From a virus, in IMG/VR virus record IMGVR_UViG_3300036860_000070, positions 1-34,429 of that record: DNA of 34,429 bases; one strand, written 5' to 3'. The notes beneath the pieces are model-generated. The model did no database searches. It saw nothing but the letters and a program-made list of their open reading frames with translations, and was not told the origin of the DNA. The position numbers were made by a program, and so were the translations under genes. Positions within the stretch are counted from its first letter, which is position 1. The number at the start of each line of letters is the position of its first letter. This document shows, piece by piece, positions 27,875 through 34,429 of this stretch.

Positions 27875-29392
27875 ATGGCGACGCGCCCCGTTCCAATCCG
27901 CTCACTCCCCGGCATCAAGCGCGACGGCACGCTGTTCGAAGGGCAGAACTACGTCGACGCGCTCTGGTGCCGATTCCAGCGCGGCCTGCCGCGCAAGATC
28001 GGCGGCTATCGCGCGGTCACCTCGACGATTCCCGAGATCGCGCGCGGCATGGGGTCGTTCTCATCGAACGGCACGCAATTCCTATATATGGGCGGGGCCA
28101 CGACGCTGACGCAGGTGCAGGTCGACTCGCAGGGGCTGTTGCTCGCACAGGCGGATCGCACGCCCGCTGGGTTCGCCGGTAATCCCGACAACCTGTGGCA
28201 GTTCGACACGATGTACAACAGCGTGACCACGCAGACCAGCGTCATCGCACACGCTGCGCCGAATCTGTCGAACATCGACAACACGGCGGTCGCGCCGATC
28301 TATGCGGGCGACGCCATCGGCACCGCTGTGCTCACGGATCTCGGCGTGGCCGGGGAGAGCGGCGGGATCTGCGTCGTGCCGCCGTTCCTGTTCAAGTTCG
28401 GAACGAACGGGCACATCGCGTGGTCGGCTGCCAACGATCCCGCCACCTTCAATCCGGCCGACGAGGCATTCATCGCGAACGGCAGCAAGCTCGTGTGCGG
28501 TTCGCGCATGCGCGGCGGCAACGCGCCGTCGGCGCTGTTCTGGAGCACCGACTCACTAGAGCGCGCGAACTTCACAGGAGTGGCGTCGCCGCTGTGGGAC
28601 TTCGACACGATGGCGGGGGAGTCGTCGATCCTGTCCGCGCAAGGCGTCGTCGAGAATGACGGCCTGTTCTTCTGGCCCGGAGTCGATCGGTTCCTGATGT
28701 TCAACGGTGTCGTGCGCGAAGTGCCGAACAACCTGAACATCAACTGGTTCTACGACAACGTCAACTTCGCGCAGCGCCAGAAGGTGTTCGGCATCAAGAT
28801 CCCGCGCTGGGGCGAAATCTGGTGGCTGTTCCCGTTCGGCAACGCAACCGAATGCACGCACGCCATCATCTACAACCTACGTGAAGAGTTGTGGTACGAC
28901 ACGGCATTGCCCGCGAGCGGTCGAAGCACCGGCATCTTCGCGAAGGTCTACGCCAAGCCGTTCATGGTCGACCGCGCGCTTGACCCGCTGACCAGTCAGT
29001 ACACGCTCTGGCAGCACGAAACCGGAACCGATGCGATCAACGGGTCATCAGTGCAGCCGATCCCGTCGTACTTCGAAACGGCGGAGATGTCCGCCGTCGA
29101 GCAGGGCACTGACAAGGCACTGCACACGGATTGGATCGAGCCGGACTTCGTGCAGGCGGGCGACATGACGGTCGTCGTCTCGGGACGCTCCAACCCGCGC
29201 GCGCCCGATATCGCAAGTGCTCCGAAGACGTTCCCGGCGACCGCGACCGTCACCGAGCAACAGACCGTCCCCGTGAAGGAAACCCGGCGCCTGCTGCGCT
29301 TTCGCTTCCAGTCGAACGTGGCCGGCGGCAACTACGAGATGGGGCAGCCGCTCGCGCACGTGGACACCGGCACGGGGAGGAAGACGACGTGA
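27875..29392 (+). CDS. tail hub/DNA-stabilising protein, P22 gp10-like
   Basis: It starts at ATG 27875, five bases after the fibre stop; the product is 505 residues, close to P22 gp10 (about 470). The N-terminal RDGTLFEGQNYVDALWCRFQ and RGLPRKIGGYRAVTS block is the conserved opening of gp10-type hub proteins. It is followed by six or so beta-blade units (FLFKFGTNGHIAWSAANDPA, TMAGESSILSAQGVVENDGL, WWLFPFGNATECTHAIIYNL) that suggest a propeller. The C-terminal part (LLRFRFQSNVAGGNYEMGQP) is beta. In P22 the protein closes the portal channel and carries the tail spikes. Here adaptor and fibre genes adjoin it, supporting this role. Confidence 0.78.
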   Translation: MATRPVPIRSLPGIKRDGTLFEGQNYVDALWCRFQRGLPRKIGGYRAVTSTIPEIARGMGSFSSNGTQFLYMGGATTLTQVQVDSQGLLLAQADRTPAGFAGNPDNLWQFDTMYNSVTTQTSVIAHAAPNLSNIDNTAVAPIYAGDAIGTAVLTDLGVAGESGGICVVPPFLFKFGTNGHIAWSAANDPATFNPADEAFIANGSKLVCGSRMRGGNAPSALFWSTDSLERANFTGVASPLWDFDTMAGESSILSAQGVVENDGLFFWPGVDRFLMFNGVVREVPNNLNINWFYDNVNFAQRQKVFGIKIPRWGEIWWLFPFGNATECTHAIIYNLREELWYDTALPASGRSTGIFAKVYAKPFMVDRALDPLTSQYTLWQHETGTDAINGSSVQPIPSYFETAEMSAVEQGTDKALHTDWIEPDFVQAGDMTVVVSGRSNPRAPDIASAPKTFPATATVTEQQTVPVKETRRLLRFRFQSNVAGGNYEMGQPLAHVDTGTGRKTT

Positions 29393-29616
29393 TCGATCCG
29401 CGCTTTCTCACCGTCCGCGAGTGGACCGATGCCATGACGGTCGATCTCGATACTTACGGGCCGCTGCCGCGTCTCGATGACGACGAGAAGTGGCGCGACT
29501 GGGCGGTTGCGGTGATCACGTTGCCGGGGATCTCGGTGTTCAGCCCGCCGAGTCCTGTGGAGTTCGATGACTGGAGAACATGGGCCGACCGATTCAACCA
29601 GGCAGTGCCGCTATGA
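29389..29616 (+). CDS. small conserved tail protein (75 aa)
   Basis: The start is GTG 29389, overlapping the hub stop as GTGA, with GGGGAGGA 7 bases upstream. The product opens VIDPRFLTVREWTDAMTVDL and continues GPLPRLDDDEKWRDWAVAVI, then PSPVEFDDWRTWADRFNQ. Conserved Trp/Asp spacing ('W.D.......YG..P......W..WA') is seen in small proteins between hub and large internal virion genes in podoviruses. Function unknown, likely a tail component or chaperone. Confidence 0.72.
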   Translation: MIDPRFLTVREWTDAMTVDLDTYGPLPRLDDDEKWRDWAVAVITLPGISVFSPPSPVEFDDWRTWADRFNQAVPL

Positions 29617-30185
29617 AACCGATGATCTCGGGCATCCTGTCTCAGCTGCAGCGATTGCCCGGCAAGCAGCCGCAACGGATGCCGGGCGGTCCGATGAAGC
29701 CACCTCGGATCATGCCGAGCGGTCCGATGAAGCCACCTCGGATCATGCCGAGCGGTCCGATCAAGCCGGGCGCGCTGACGCGAACACCGCCGGCCATCGC
29801 GGATTACTACTCATACGGCGCACCGCCGATGGGCGTTGCGCCGCCTCAGATGGGCATCCCGATGGTTGCGCCGCGGATGGGCATTCCGACTGTACCGCGC
29901 CCCGTGATGGCCGCGCGTCGCGGCGGTGCGCTGAGCGAGGTGTCATCGCAATTCGTGCGCGGTCCGGGAACGGGCAGATCCGATGCGATCCCGGCGCGGC
30001 TGAGCAACGGTGAGTACATCCTTGACGCCGAAACCGTGGCGCTGCTCGGCGATGGGAGCTCGGACGCTGGCGCGCGCCGGTTGGACGAGATGCGCCGGTT
30101 AATCCGCCAGCACAAGGGCAAGACGCTGGCGAAGGGTAAGTTCAGTCCGGACGCGAAGCGGCCGATGAGCTACCTGCGGAAGTGA
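29580..30185 (+). CDS. Pro/Met/Gly-rich virion protein with tandem repeats
   Basis: ATG 29580 has GGAG 4 bases upstream and overlaps the previous gene by 37 bases. An alternative ATG at 29613 overlaps only the stop. The N-terminal half is low complexity: two perfect copies of an 11-residue unit GPMKPPRIMPS, then further Pro/Met/Gly repeats (PPMGVAPPQMGIPMVAPRMG). The C-terminal 90 residues hold the conserved phage block GPGTGRSDAIPARLSNGEYI followed by LDAETVALLGDGSSDAGAR and a basic tail. That block is common in podovirus internal proteins. It is likely a virion or ejected protein; no enzyme motif is visible. Confidence 0.74.
   Translation: MGRPIQPGSAAMKPMISGILSQLQRLPGKQPQRMPGGPMKPPRIMPSGPMKPPRIMPSGPIKPGALTRTPPAIADYYSYGAPPMGVAPPQMGIPMVAPRMGIPTVPRPVMAARRGGALSEVSSQFVRGPGTGRSDAIPARLSNGEYILDAETVALLGDGSSDAGARRLDEMRRLIRQHKGKTLAKGKFSPDAKRPMSYLRK
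29688..29767 (+). repeat. 33-bp tandem repeat in coding sequence
   Basis: Two identical 33-base units lie at 29688-29720 and 29721-29753, with a partial third copy (GGTCCGATCAAGCC, one mismatch) at 29754-29767. Unit length is a multiple of three, so repeat number can change without frame loss. It encodes the unit GPMKPPRIMPS. Perfect identity suggests recent duplication. Confidence 0.9.
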
Positions 30186-30195
30186 TGGTAGAGTT

Positions 30196-30212
30196 CCGGT
30201 CGTCTCGACCGG
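30196..30212 (+). other. perfect 7-bp RNA hairpin between genes
   Basis: CCGGTCG-TCT-CGACCGG lies in the 94-base gap before the next gene, followed by GGGAAAG and no T tract. It is not a standard terminator. It may be an RNA processing or stabilising site; a small role in expression of the next gene is possible. Confidence 0.55.
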
Positions 30213-30279
30213 GGGAAAGACCGAGCGAGTGCGCTGTTACCTGCGCGCTGCAGTTGCTGAGGAACTGTGGGAAGCAGGT

Positions 30280-32544
30280 ATGGGCATTTTCGACTTTCTG
30301 ACCGATCCGTCCAAAGTCCAGACGACGTCGTCGACGTCGACCGATCTGCCGGACTGGTTCGAGCAATACATTCAGAACCTCGCGTCGGTCGGCGGCCAGC
30401 TCGCGTCGCAGCCGTACCCGACCTATCCCGGCCCGCGTCTCGCGCCATTCAATCCAGCGCAGCAGCGCGCGTTCGACTTGACGCAGCAGGGTGTCGGCGC
30501 GTGGCAACCTGGCATCGACCAGGCAGTCAACACGACGGCGCAAGCGACGAACTTGGGGCCGTTGTCGACGGCGGATCTGTTCGCCGGCGCATCGCGCACG
30601 TTTCCGGGCGCGGTCTCGGAGTATCTGAATCCGTACTCGGAGAACGTCATCAACCGCGCGAGCGAACTCGCCGGCCGCTCGTTCCGCGAACAGATCGCGC
30701 CCGAGATCGAGAACCGCTTCATCGGCGCGGGGCAGTTCGGATCGGCTGGCATGCGTCAGACGATGGACCGCGCGGCGCGCGATCTCACCGAGGGCTTGCA
30801 GTCGCAAGCCGCGGCGCAGCTCGCACAGGGATACGACACGGCCGGTCGGATGTTCGGCGAGGACACCTCGCGTCTCGCGGGTTTGGCAAGCAGCGCCGGG
30901 CAACTCGGACTGCAAGGCGGACAGCAACTCGGCACATTGTCCGAGCTCGCGCAGCGGCTGCGCGCCGGGGACGCGGCAGGGTTGCAGGCGATCGGCGCGC
31001 AGCAGCAGGGACAGAACCAAGCATCGCTCGATCTTGGGTACGAGGACTTCCAACGACAGCGCGACTATCCGTGGCAGCAGCTCGACCGGCTGTCGGGTCT
31101 CATTCGCGGCATCCCGACGCAGCAAACAACGACCACCAACACCAGCGAGCCCGGCCCGAGCAATCTGCAGCAGGGCTTGTCGCTCCTGTCCGGCATCTAT
31201 GGTCTCGGCAAGGAGTTCGACTGGTGGGGCAAGGCTCGCGGCGGTGCGGTGCGCTCCTACCAGGAAGGCGGTGCCGTTGATGAGTTCGCGGACGATGAGT
31301 TCGTGTATCCGGACGGCGACGTCGGCGCTCTCAGTGCGCTCGAGGAGGAGGAGCCCAAGGCCGTCACGCCGACGGACTTTGCGTCGCAGGTGCTGACAGG
31401 CTACCCGGCGGAAATGGAAAAGATCGAGGCGCAGCAGTCCGCACTTGAGAAGCAGGTGGCCGAACGGACCGAGAGCGCGCGCAAGGTGCTGCAGGAAGCG
31501 CGGGCCGGGGTACTTGCCAGACGAAACGCTGCATCGAACCCGTGGCTCGCCGTATCGGGGGCACTGGGCGCGCCGACGAAGACGGGTCTTCTGTCGGAGG
31601 CGATGGGGAATGTCAGCCGCGCGATTGGAGAGAACAGCGCGCAGCGCGAAGGGTTCGAGCAGCAGCGGCAGCGGGAACTCCTCGGCATTGATTCGCAGCT
31701 CTCTGAGGTGGACAAGCAGGCGCTCGAACAGCAGCGCCGGCTCTTGGAAATGCGCCGACGGCAGCAGCAGGAGCTCGCGGTGCGCGCGATGGCCGCGAAG
31801 CGCGGTCCGGCGGCTGGCGGCGGAATCGGGAACTACAATCCCGGTGACTTCACGCCCGAGTCTTGGGCCAAGTTCTTCGCGAGCGGATACACGGACCCGT
31901 CCGTACTTGTTCGCTATGCGGCGCCGCAGATTGCTCTCATCGGCAAGGTGCCGACGATGGTGGGGCGCACCGGCGCGGGCGGCGATACGTCGGCGCTGTC
32001 AACGCTTGAGCGGGAAGCCGAGGGCGCGGCGACGGTCGCGGGCGCAGAAGCCGGCGCGAAGGCGCGGGCGCAGTCGGCCGCCGAGATTCAGAACGCGATT
32101 CAGAAGAAGGGCGCGGACGCGCGCTCGGTGCTGGGCGCGCTCGATCTCGCCGAACCGCTGATCGACGTCGCAACCGGCAGCATGACCGGCAACGCCGCAG
32201 ACAAGATCGCCGGTGCCTTCGGCAAGTCTTTGAGCGGTGCCGAGGCCATCGCGCAGCTCAAGATCATCCAAGTGGGCCTCATGATGAACATGCCGCGCAT
32301 GGAAGGCCCGCAATCGGATCGCGACACGAAACTCTACGCCGAGGCGGCCGGGCAGATCGGCGATCCGAATGTGCCGCGCGGCGTCAAGCGCGCCGCCGTC
32401 ACCATGATCCGCGCGCTGAACGAGAAGTACGCCGAACGCGCGGCCGACGCACAGAACGCCGCGTCGCCCGCGCAAGGCGCGCCGCCCGCTGCGGCTGGGG
32501 GCGGTGAACTTCAGTACATTCCCGGCAAAGGACTGCAGAGGTAA
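30280..32544 (+). CDS. large internal virion/ejection protein candidate (754 aa)
   Basis: The chosen start is ATG 30280 (MGIFDFLTDPSKVQTTSS); GTG 30229 in frame is unlikely. The N-terminal domain (about 20-300) has repeated helices: WFEQYIQNLASVGGQLASQP, PFNPAQQRAFDLTQQGVGAW, FREQIAPEIENRFIGAGQFG. A short 'GG' hinge (ARGGAVRSYQEGGAVDEF, about 321-340) and an acidic segment follow, then a coiled coil (about 370-505; EKIEAQQSALEKQVAERTES). The C-terminal part is Ala/Gly-rich and helical (VAGAEAGAKARAQSAAEIQN). Size, Ala/Gln content and position after the hub suggest a protein packed in the head and injected with DNA, like P22 gp16/gp20. The 'YQEGG' hinge is common in such phage proteins. Confidence 0.72.
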   Translation: MGIFDFLTDPSKVQTTSSTSTDLPDWFEQYIQNLASVGGQLASQPYPTYPGPRLAPFNPAQQRAFDLTQQGVGAWQPGIDQAVNTTAQATNLGPLSTADLFAGASRTFPGAVSEYLNPYSENVINRASELAGRSFREQIAPEIENRFIGAGQFGSAGMRQTMDRAARDLTEGLQSQAAAQLAQGYDTAGRMFGEDTSRLAGLASSAGQLGLQGGQQLGTLSELAQRLRAGDAAGLQAIGAQQQGQNQASLDLGYEDFQRQRDYPWQQLDRLSGLIRGIPTQQTTTTNTSEPGPSNLQQGLSLLSGIYGLGKEFDWWGKARGGAVRSYQEGGAVDEFADDEFVYPDGDVGALSALEEEEPKAVTPTDFASQVLTGYPAEMEKIEAQQSALEKQVAERTESARKVLQEARAGVLARRNAASNPWLAVSGALGAPTKTGLLSEAMGNVSRAIGENSAQREGFEQQRQRELLGIDSQLSEVDKQALEQQRRLLEMRRRQQQELAVRAMAAKRGPAAGGGIGNYNPGDFTPESWAKFFASGYTDPSVLVRYAAPQIALIGKVPTMVGRTGAGGDTSALSTLEREAEGAATVAGAEAGAKARAQSAAEIQNAIQKKGADARSVLGALDLAEPLIDVATGSMTGNAADKIAGAFGKSLSGAEAIAQLKIIQVGLMMNMPRMEGPQSDRDTKLYAEAAGQIGDPNVPRGVKRAAVTMIRALNEKYAERAADAQNAASPAQGAPPAAAGGGELQYIPGKGLQR

Positions 32545-32550
32545 CAGCCA

Positions 32551-34429
32551 ATGCCTCGCGTAAACATTCAGGGCGTCGGCCCGGTCAACTTCCCCGACGA
32601 GATGAGCGCAGAGGAAATCACGCGCGTCATCGAGACCGAGATTCTTCCGCAGGCCCGCGAGCGGCAACGAGCGGAGCGCATCGATGCGCTGAAACGCAGC
32701 GATCCGGGTCAGTACGATCCGGACTCGCCCGAATACAAGGCGCGCTTCGGCGCGACCTCGGGCATGTCAACGCTCGACAAGGTTCGCGCGAATTTCGGCG
32801 CGGGCATGATGGATCTGTATGTCGGTGCCAAGCAGCTGCTCACGCCTGAGAGCCGCGGCGTCAAGTCCTTGGTGACGGGGCGCACGGACATCGAACAGGA
32901 GATCGCCGACAAGCGCAAGCGCGATGAGGAGTTGGCTAACTCGATCACGGGCGGCAAGGCACTGCAGATCGCCGGCAGCGTAGCGCCGACGCTCGCGATC
33001 CCTGGCGGTGCCGTCGTGCGCGGCGTGAGTCTCATTCCACGCCTCGGCACGCTCGCCACGGGACTCGGCATCGGTTCGCGCGTGCTGCCGACGATGATGG
33101 CCGAAGGTTCCGTCTTGGGCGGCGCGTTCGGTGCGCTACAGCCGACCGACAAGGGAGAGAGCACGCTCGCAAATATGGGCGGCGGCGCGTTGCTCGGTCT
33201 TGGCGTGCCGCTGGGCCTCCAAGGATTGGGTGCCCTCTGGCGCAACATTCCCGGCGCGATTCTGCGCCGGCCGCTGGCGCGACGTGAGGTCGAGCGCGAC
33301 CTGATGCGAGACATCGAGGGGACCGCCGAGACGGCAGCGGACAAGGCAACCGCGGTCAGCGATGCCGAGCGGGCGATGATGCAGTACGGCGCGCGCGCAC
33401 CGGATGAGCCGCCCATGTCGACGGCGATGGTTACGCAGAGCCCGCAGTTGGCCGAGCGTGAGCTGGTGGCCCGAGGGGCCGAAGAGACCAGCAAACAGTT
33501 TGCCAAGTTCGACGAGATCATCGACGACGCGCGGTGGGACGTACTCGACAAGAATCTCGCGGATGCGAAGACGGTGAAACAGGCGAAGGAGGCGACCGAC
33601 AAGTTCGCGGAGTCGGTCGTGCCGCAGTTCTTCGCGTTCGTGCAGAAGCCGCGATTCACGCGAGCGCGCGGGAAATTCGAGAAGCACGTCGAGGAACGTC
33701 TCGCGGACCCAGAGGTCATCGCCGACCCGGCGAAAAAGGTCTACACGTATCTCGCGTCGACGAAGAAAGCGCTCGATGAGATTAAGACGGGCTGGACTCC
33801 GGAGGCTCTGTGGTCGGCACGCCGCGCGCTTGCGAAGTGGATGGACGGCACGCCGCCGAGCGGCGTTCCGGAGGTCCGGGCCGAGAACCAGGATCGGTAC
33901 ATCCTCGACGCGATGAAGGAGATCGACAAGACTCTCAACACGTCGAGCAACAATAAGTGGACGCCGTTCCTGCAGTCGCTCGCCAAGCGGCTCAAGGAGG
34001 AAACGGCACAGAAGGCCGGCGCGAACGTCCGCAATGCGTTCGTGGATGAAGCGCTGACGACGAGCCGCGTCCCGACGACGGGCGCCGGCAAGCCACGTGT
34101 GACGGAGGCGGCGCTGCGTCGTGCCTTCTCAAAGTTCGGCACGGACCAGTTTGGGCGCGTCATGAAGCCGGAGCAGGAGAAGGCCGTCCGCAACGTGCTC
34201 TCGAATCTGGAAGCGCAGGGCGTCCTGCAGCGCGCGAAATCGACGATGACAGGACGCGGCGGTCCGCAGACCGCGATGATGGCCGCGCGTCTGTTCGGCA
34301 ACGTGACCCGCTTCCCGCTGCTGAGCGATCTGCTGCGGCTGCAGGCGAAGTACGGCAAGGGGCCGCAACGCGAGATGCTGACGCGCGCGCTGGTCGATCC
34401 GGAATACGCGCTGCAGCTCCTGCAAGGGG
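32551..34429 (+). CDS. large internal virion/ejection protein, 3' end beyond window
   Basis: ATG 32551 is preceded by AGAGGTAACAGCC, and the frame is open to the right edge (626 codons). It opens MPRVNIQGVGPVNFPDEMSA and continues with a helical N-terminus. Two hydrophobic Gly/Ala-rich segments follow (about 132-165 with SVAPTLAIPGGAVVRG; about 185-230 with GSVLGGAFGALQ and GGALLGLGVPLGLQGLGAL), then charged coiled-coil stretches (EVERDLMRDIEGTAETAADK, TVKQAKEATDKFAESV). Amphipathic Gly-rich segments followed by long helices are typical of DNA-ejection proteins that form a channel across the envelope. A lytic transglycosylase or other domain may lie beyond the window. Several long antisense frames over it are shadows. 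Confidence 0.72.
   Translation, partial: MPRVNIQGVGPVNFPDEMSAEEITRVIETEILPQARERQRAERIDALKRSDPGQYDPDSPEYKARFGATSGMSTLDKVRANFGAGMMDLYVGAKQLLTPESRGVKSLVTGRTDIEQEIADKRKRDEELANSITGGKALQIAGSVAPTLAIPGGAVVRGVSLIPRLGTLATGLGIGSRVLPTMMAEGSVLGGAFGALQPTDKGESTLANMGGGALLGLGVPLGLQGLGALWRNIPGAILRRPLARREVERDLMRDIEGTAETAADKATAVSDAERAMMQYGARAPDEPPMSTAMVTQSPQLAERELVARGAEETSKQFAKFDEIIDDARWDVLDKNLADAKTVKQAKEATDKFAESVVPQFFAFVQKPRFTRARGKFEKHVEERLADPEVIADPAKKVYTYLASTKKALDEIKTGWTPEALWSARRALAKWMDGTPPSGVPEVRAENQDRYILDAMKEIDKTLNTSSNNKWTPFLQSLAKRLKEETAQKAGANVRNAFVDEALTTSRVPTTGAGKPRVTEAALRRAFSKFGTDQFGRVMKPEQEKAVRNVLSNLEAQGVLQRAKSTMTGRGGPQTAMMAARLFGNVTRFPLLSDLLRLQAKYGKGPQREMLTRALVDPEYALQLLQG

Noticed and set aside
30196-30212. 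Hairpin considered as a rho-independent terminator
   Set aside because: Stem is only 7 bp and no T tract follows on either strand.
32709-33719. Minus-strand open frame (336 codons) over the last gene
   Set aside because: Ser/Arg/Pro-rich shadow; the plus-strand frame from 32551 is open to the edge and has the better start.
1-34429. Search for integrase, attachment sites, lysis genes and tRNAs
   Set aside because: No tyrosine or serine recombinase motifs, no endolysin/holin pair and no cloverleaf were seen; temperate lifestyle is suggested only by the repressor region.

Overview
The window looks like one contiguous piece of a tailed bacteriophage or prophage genome (Caudoviricetes). Base composition is high-GC, codon use is uniform, and genes are packed with many 4-base ATGA or GTGA start/stop overlaps. 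The gene families (DUF1367, Gp157, RecT-like, XF1762-like, a portal of about 860 residues, P22 gp4- and gp10-like tail proteins) are typical of short-tailed phages and prophages of high-GC Pseudomonadota such as Burkholderia, Xanthomonas/Xylella or Pseudomonas. The host assignment is inference. No tail tube, tape measure or sheath gene is visible, which fits a podovirus-like virion. No integrase, lysis gene, tRNA or CRISPR was found, so the genome continues beyond both edges.

Layout. (1) 1-2360, minus strand: an early-left recombination/accessory operon (DUF1364-like fragment, DUF1367, Gp157, RecT-like annealing protein, three small proteins). (2) 2361-3288: a lambda-like immunity region. It has a leftward HTH repressor, a rightward Cro-like gene, candidate promoters PL, PRM and PR, four 15-bp operator candidates with a 5-5-5 architecture, and a double-hairpin terminator separating the repressor from PL. 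(3) 3285-8087, plus strand: an early-right operon with small basic, coiled-coil and membrane proteins, a replication organiser, a helicase-loader-like protein, and a phage radical SAM enzyme at its end. (4) 8141-8434, minus strand: an isolated exported Cys-rich protein between the early and late blocks. (5) 8654-21045, plus strand: packaging and head genes (TerS, TerL, DNA adenine methyltransferase, XF1762-like GNAT-type protein, portal, small proteins, GroES-like co-chaperonin, scaffold, decoration-like protein, major capsid protein, terminator, virion proteins). (6) 21146-34429, plus strand: head-tail adaptors, fibres, gp10-like hub, and large proteins likely ejected with the DNA. The last gene runs off the right edge.

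How the parts work together. The repressor presumably holds PL and PR off in lysogeny and tunes its own promoter. On induction the left operon supplies homologous recombination and the right operon supplies replication. A perfect palindrome, AGTCCGGACT, occurs exactly three times, each time in one of the few real intergenic gaps of the late block (8497, 15552, 21078). It is the best candidate here for an undescribed regulatory element. The methyltransferase and XF1762-like protein sit translationally coupled between TerL and portal, and the radical SAM enzyme lies upstream. Together they are candidates for a DNA modification/anti-restriction module. All functional statements rest on motif reading by eye; no database search was run.
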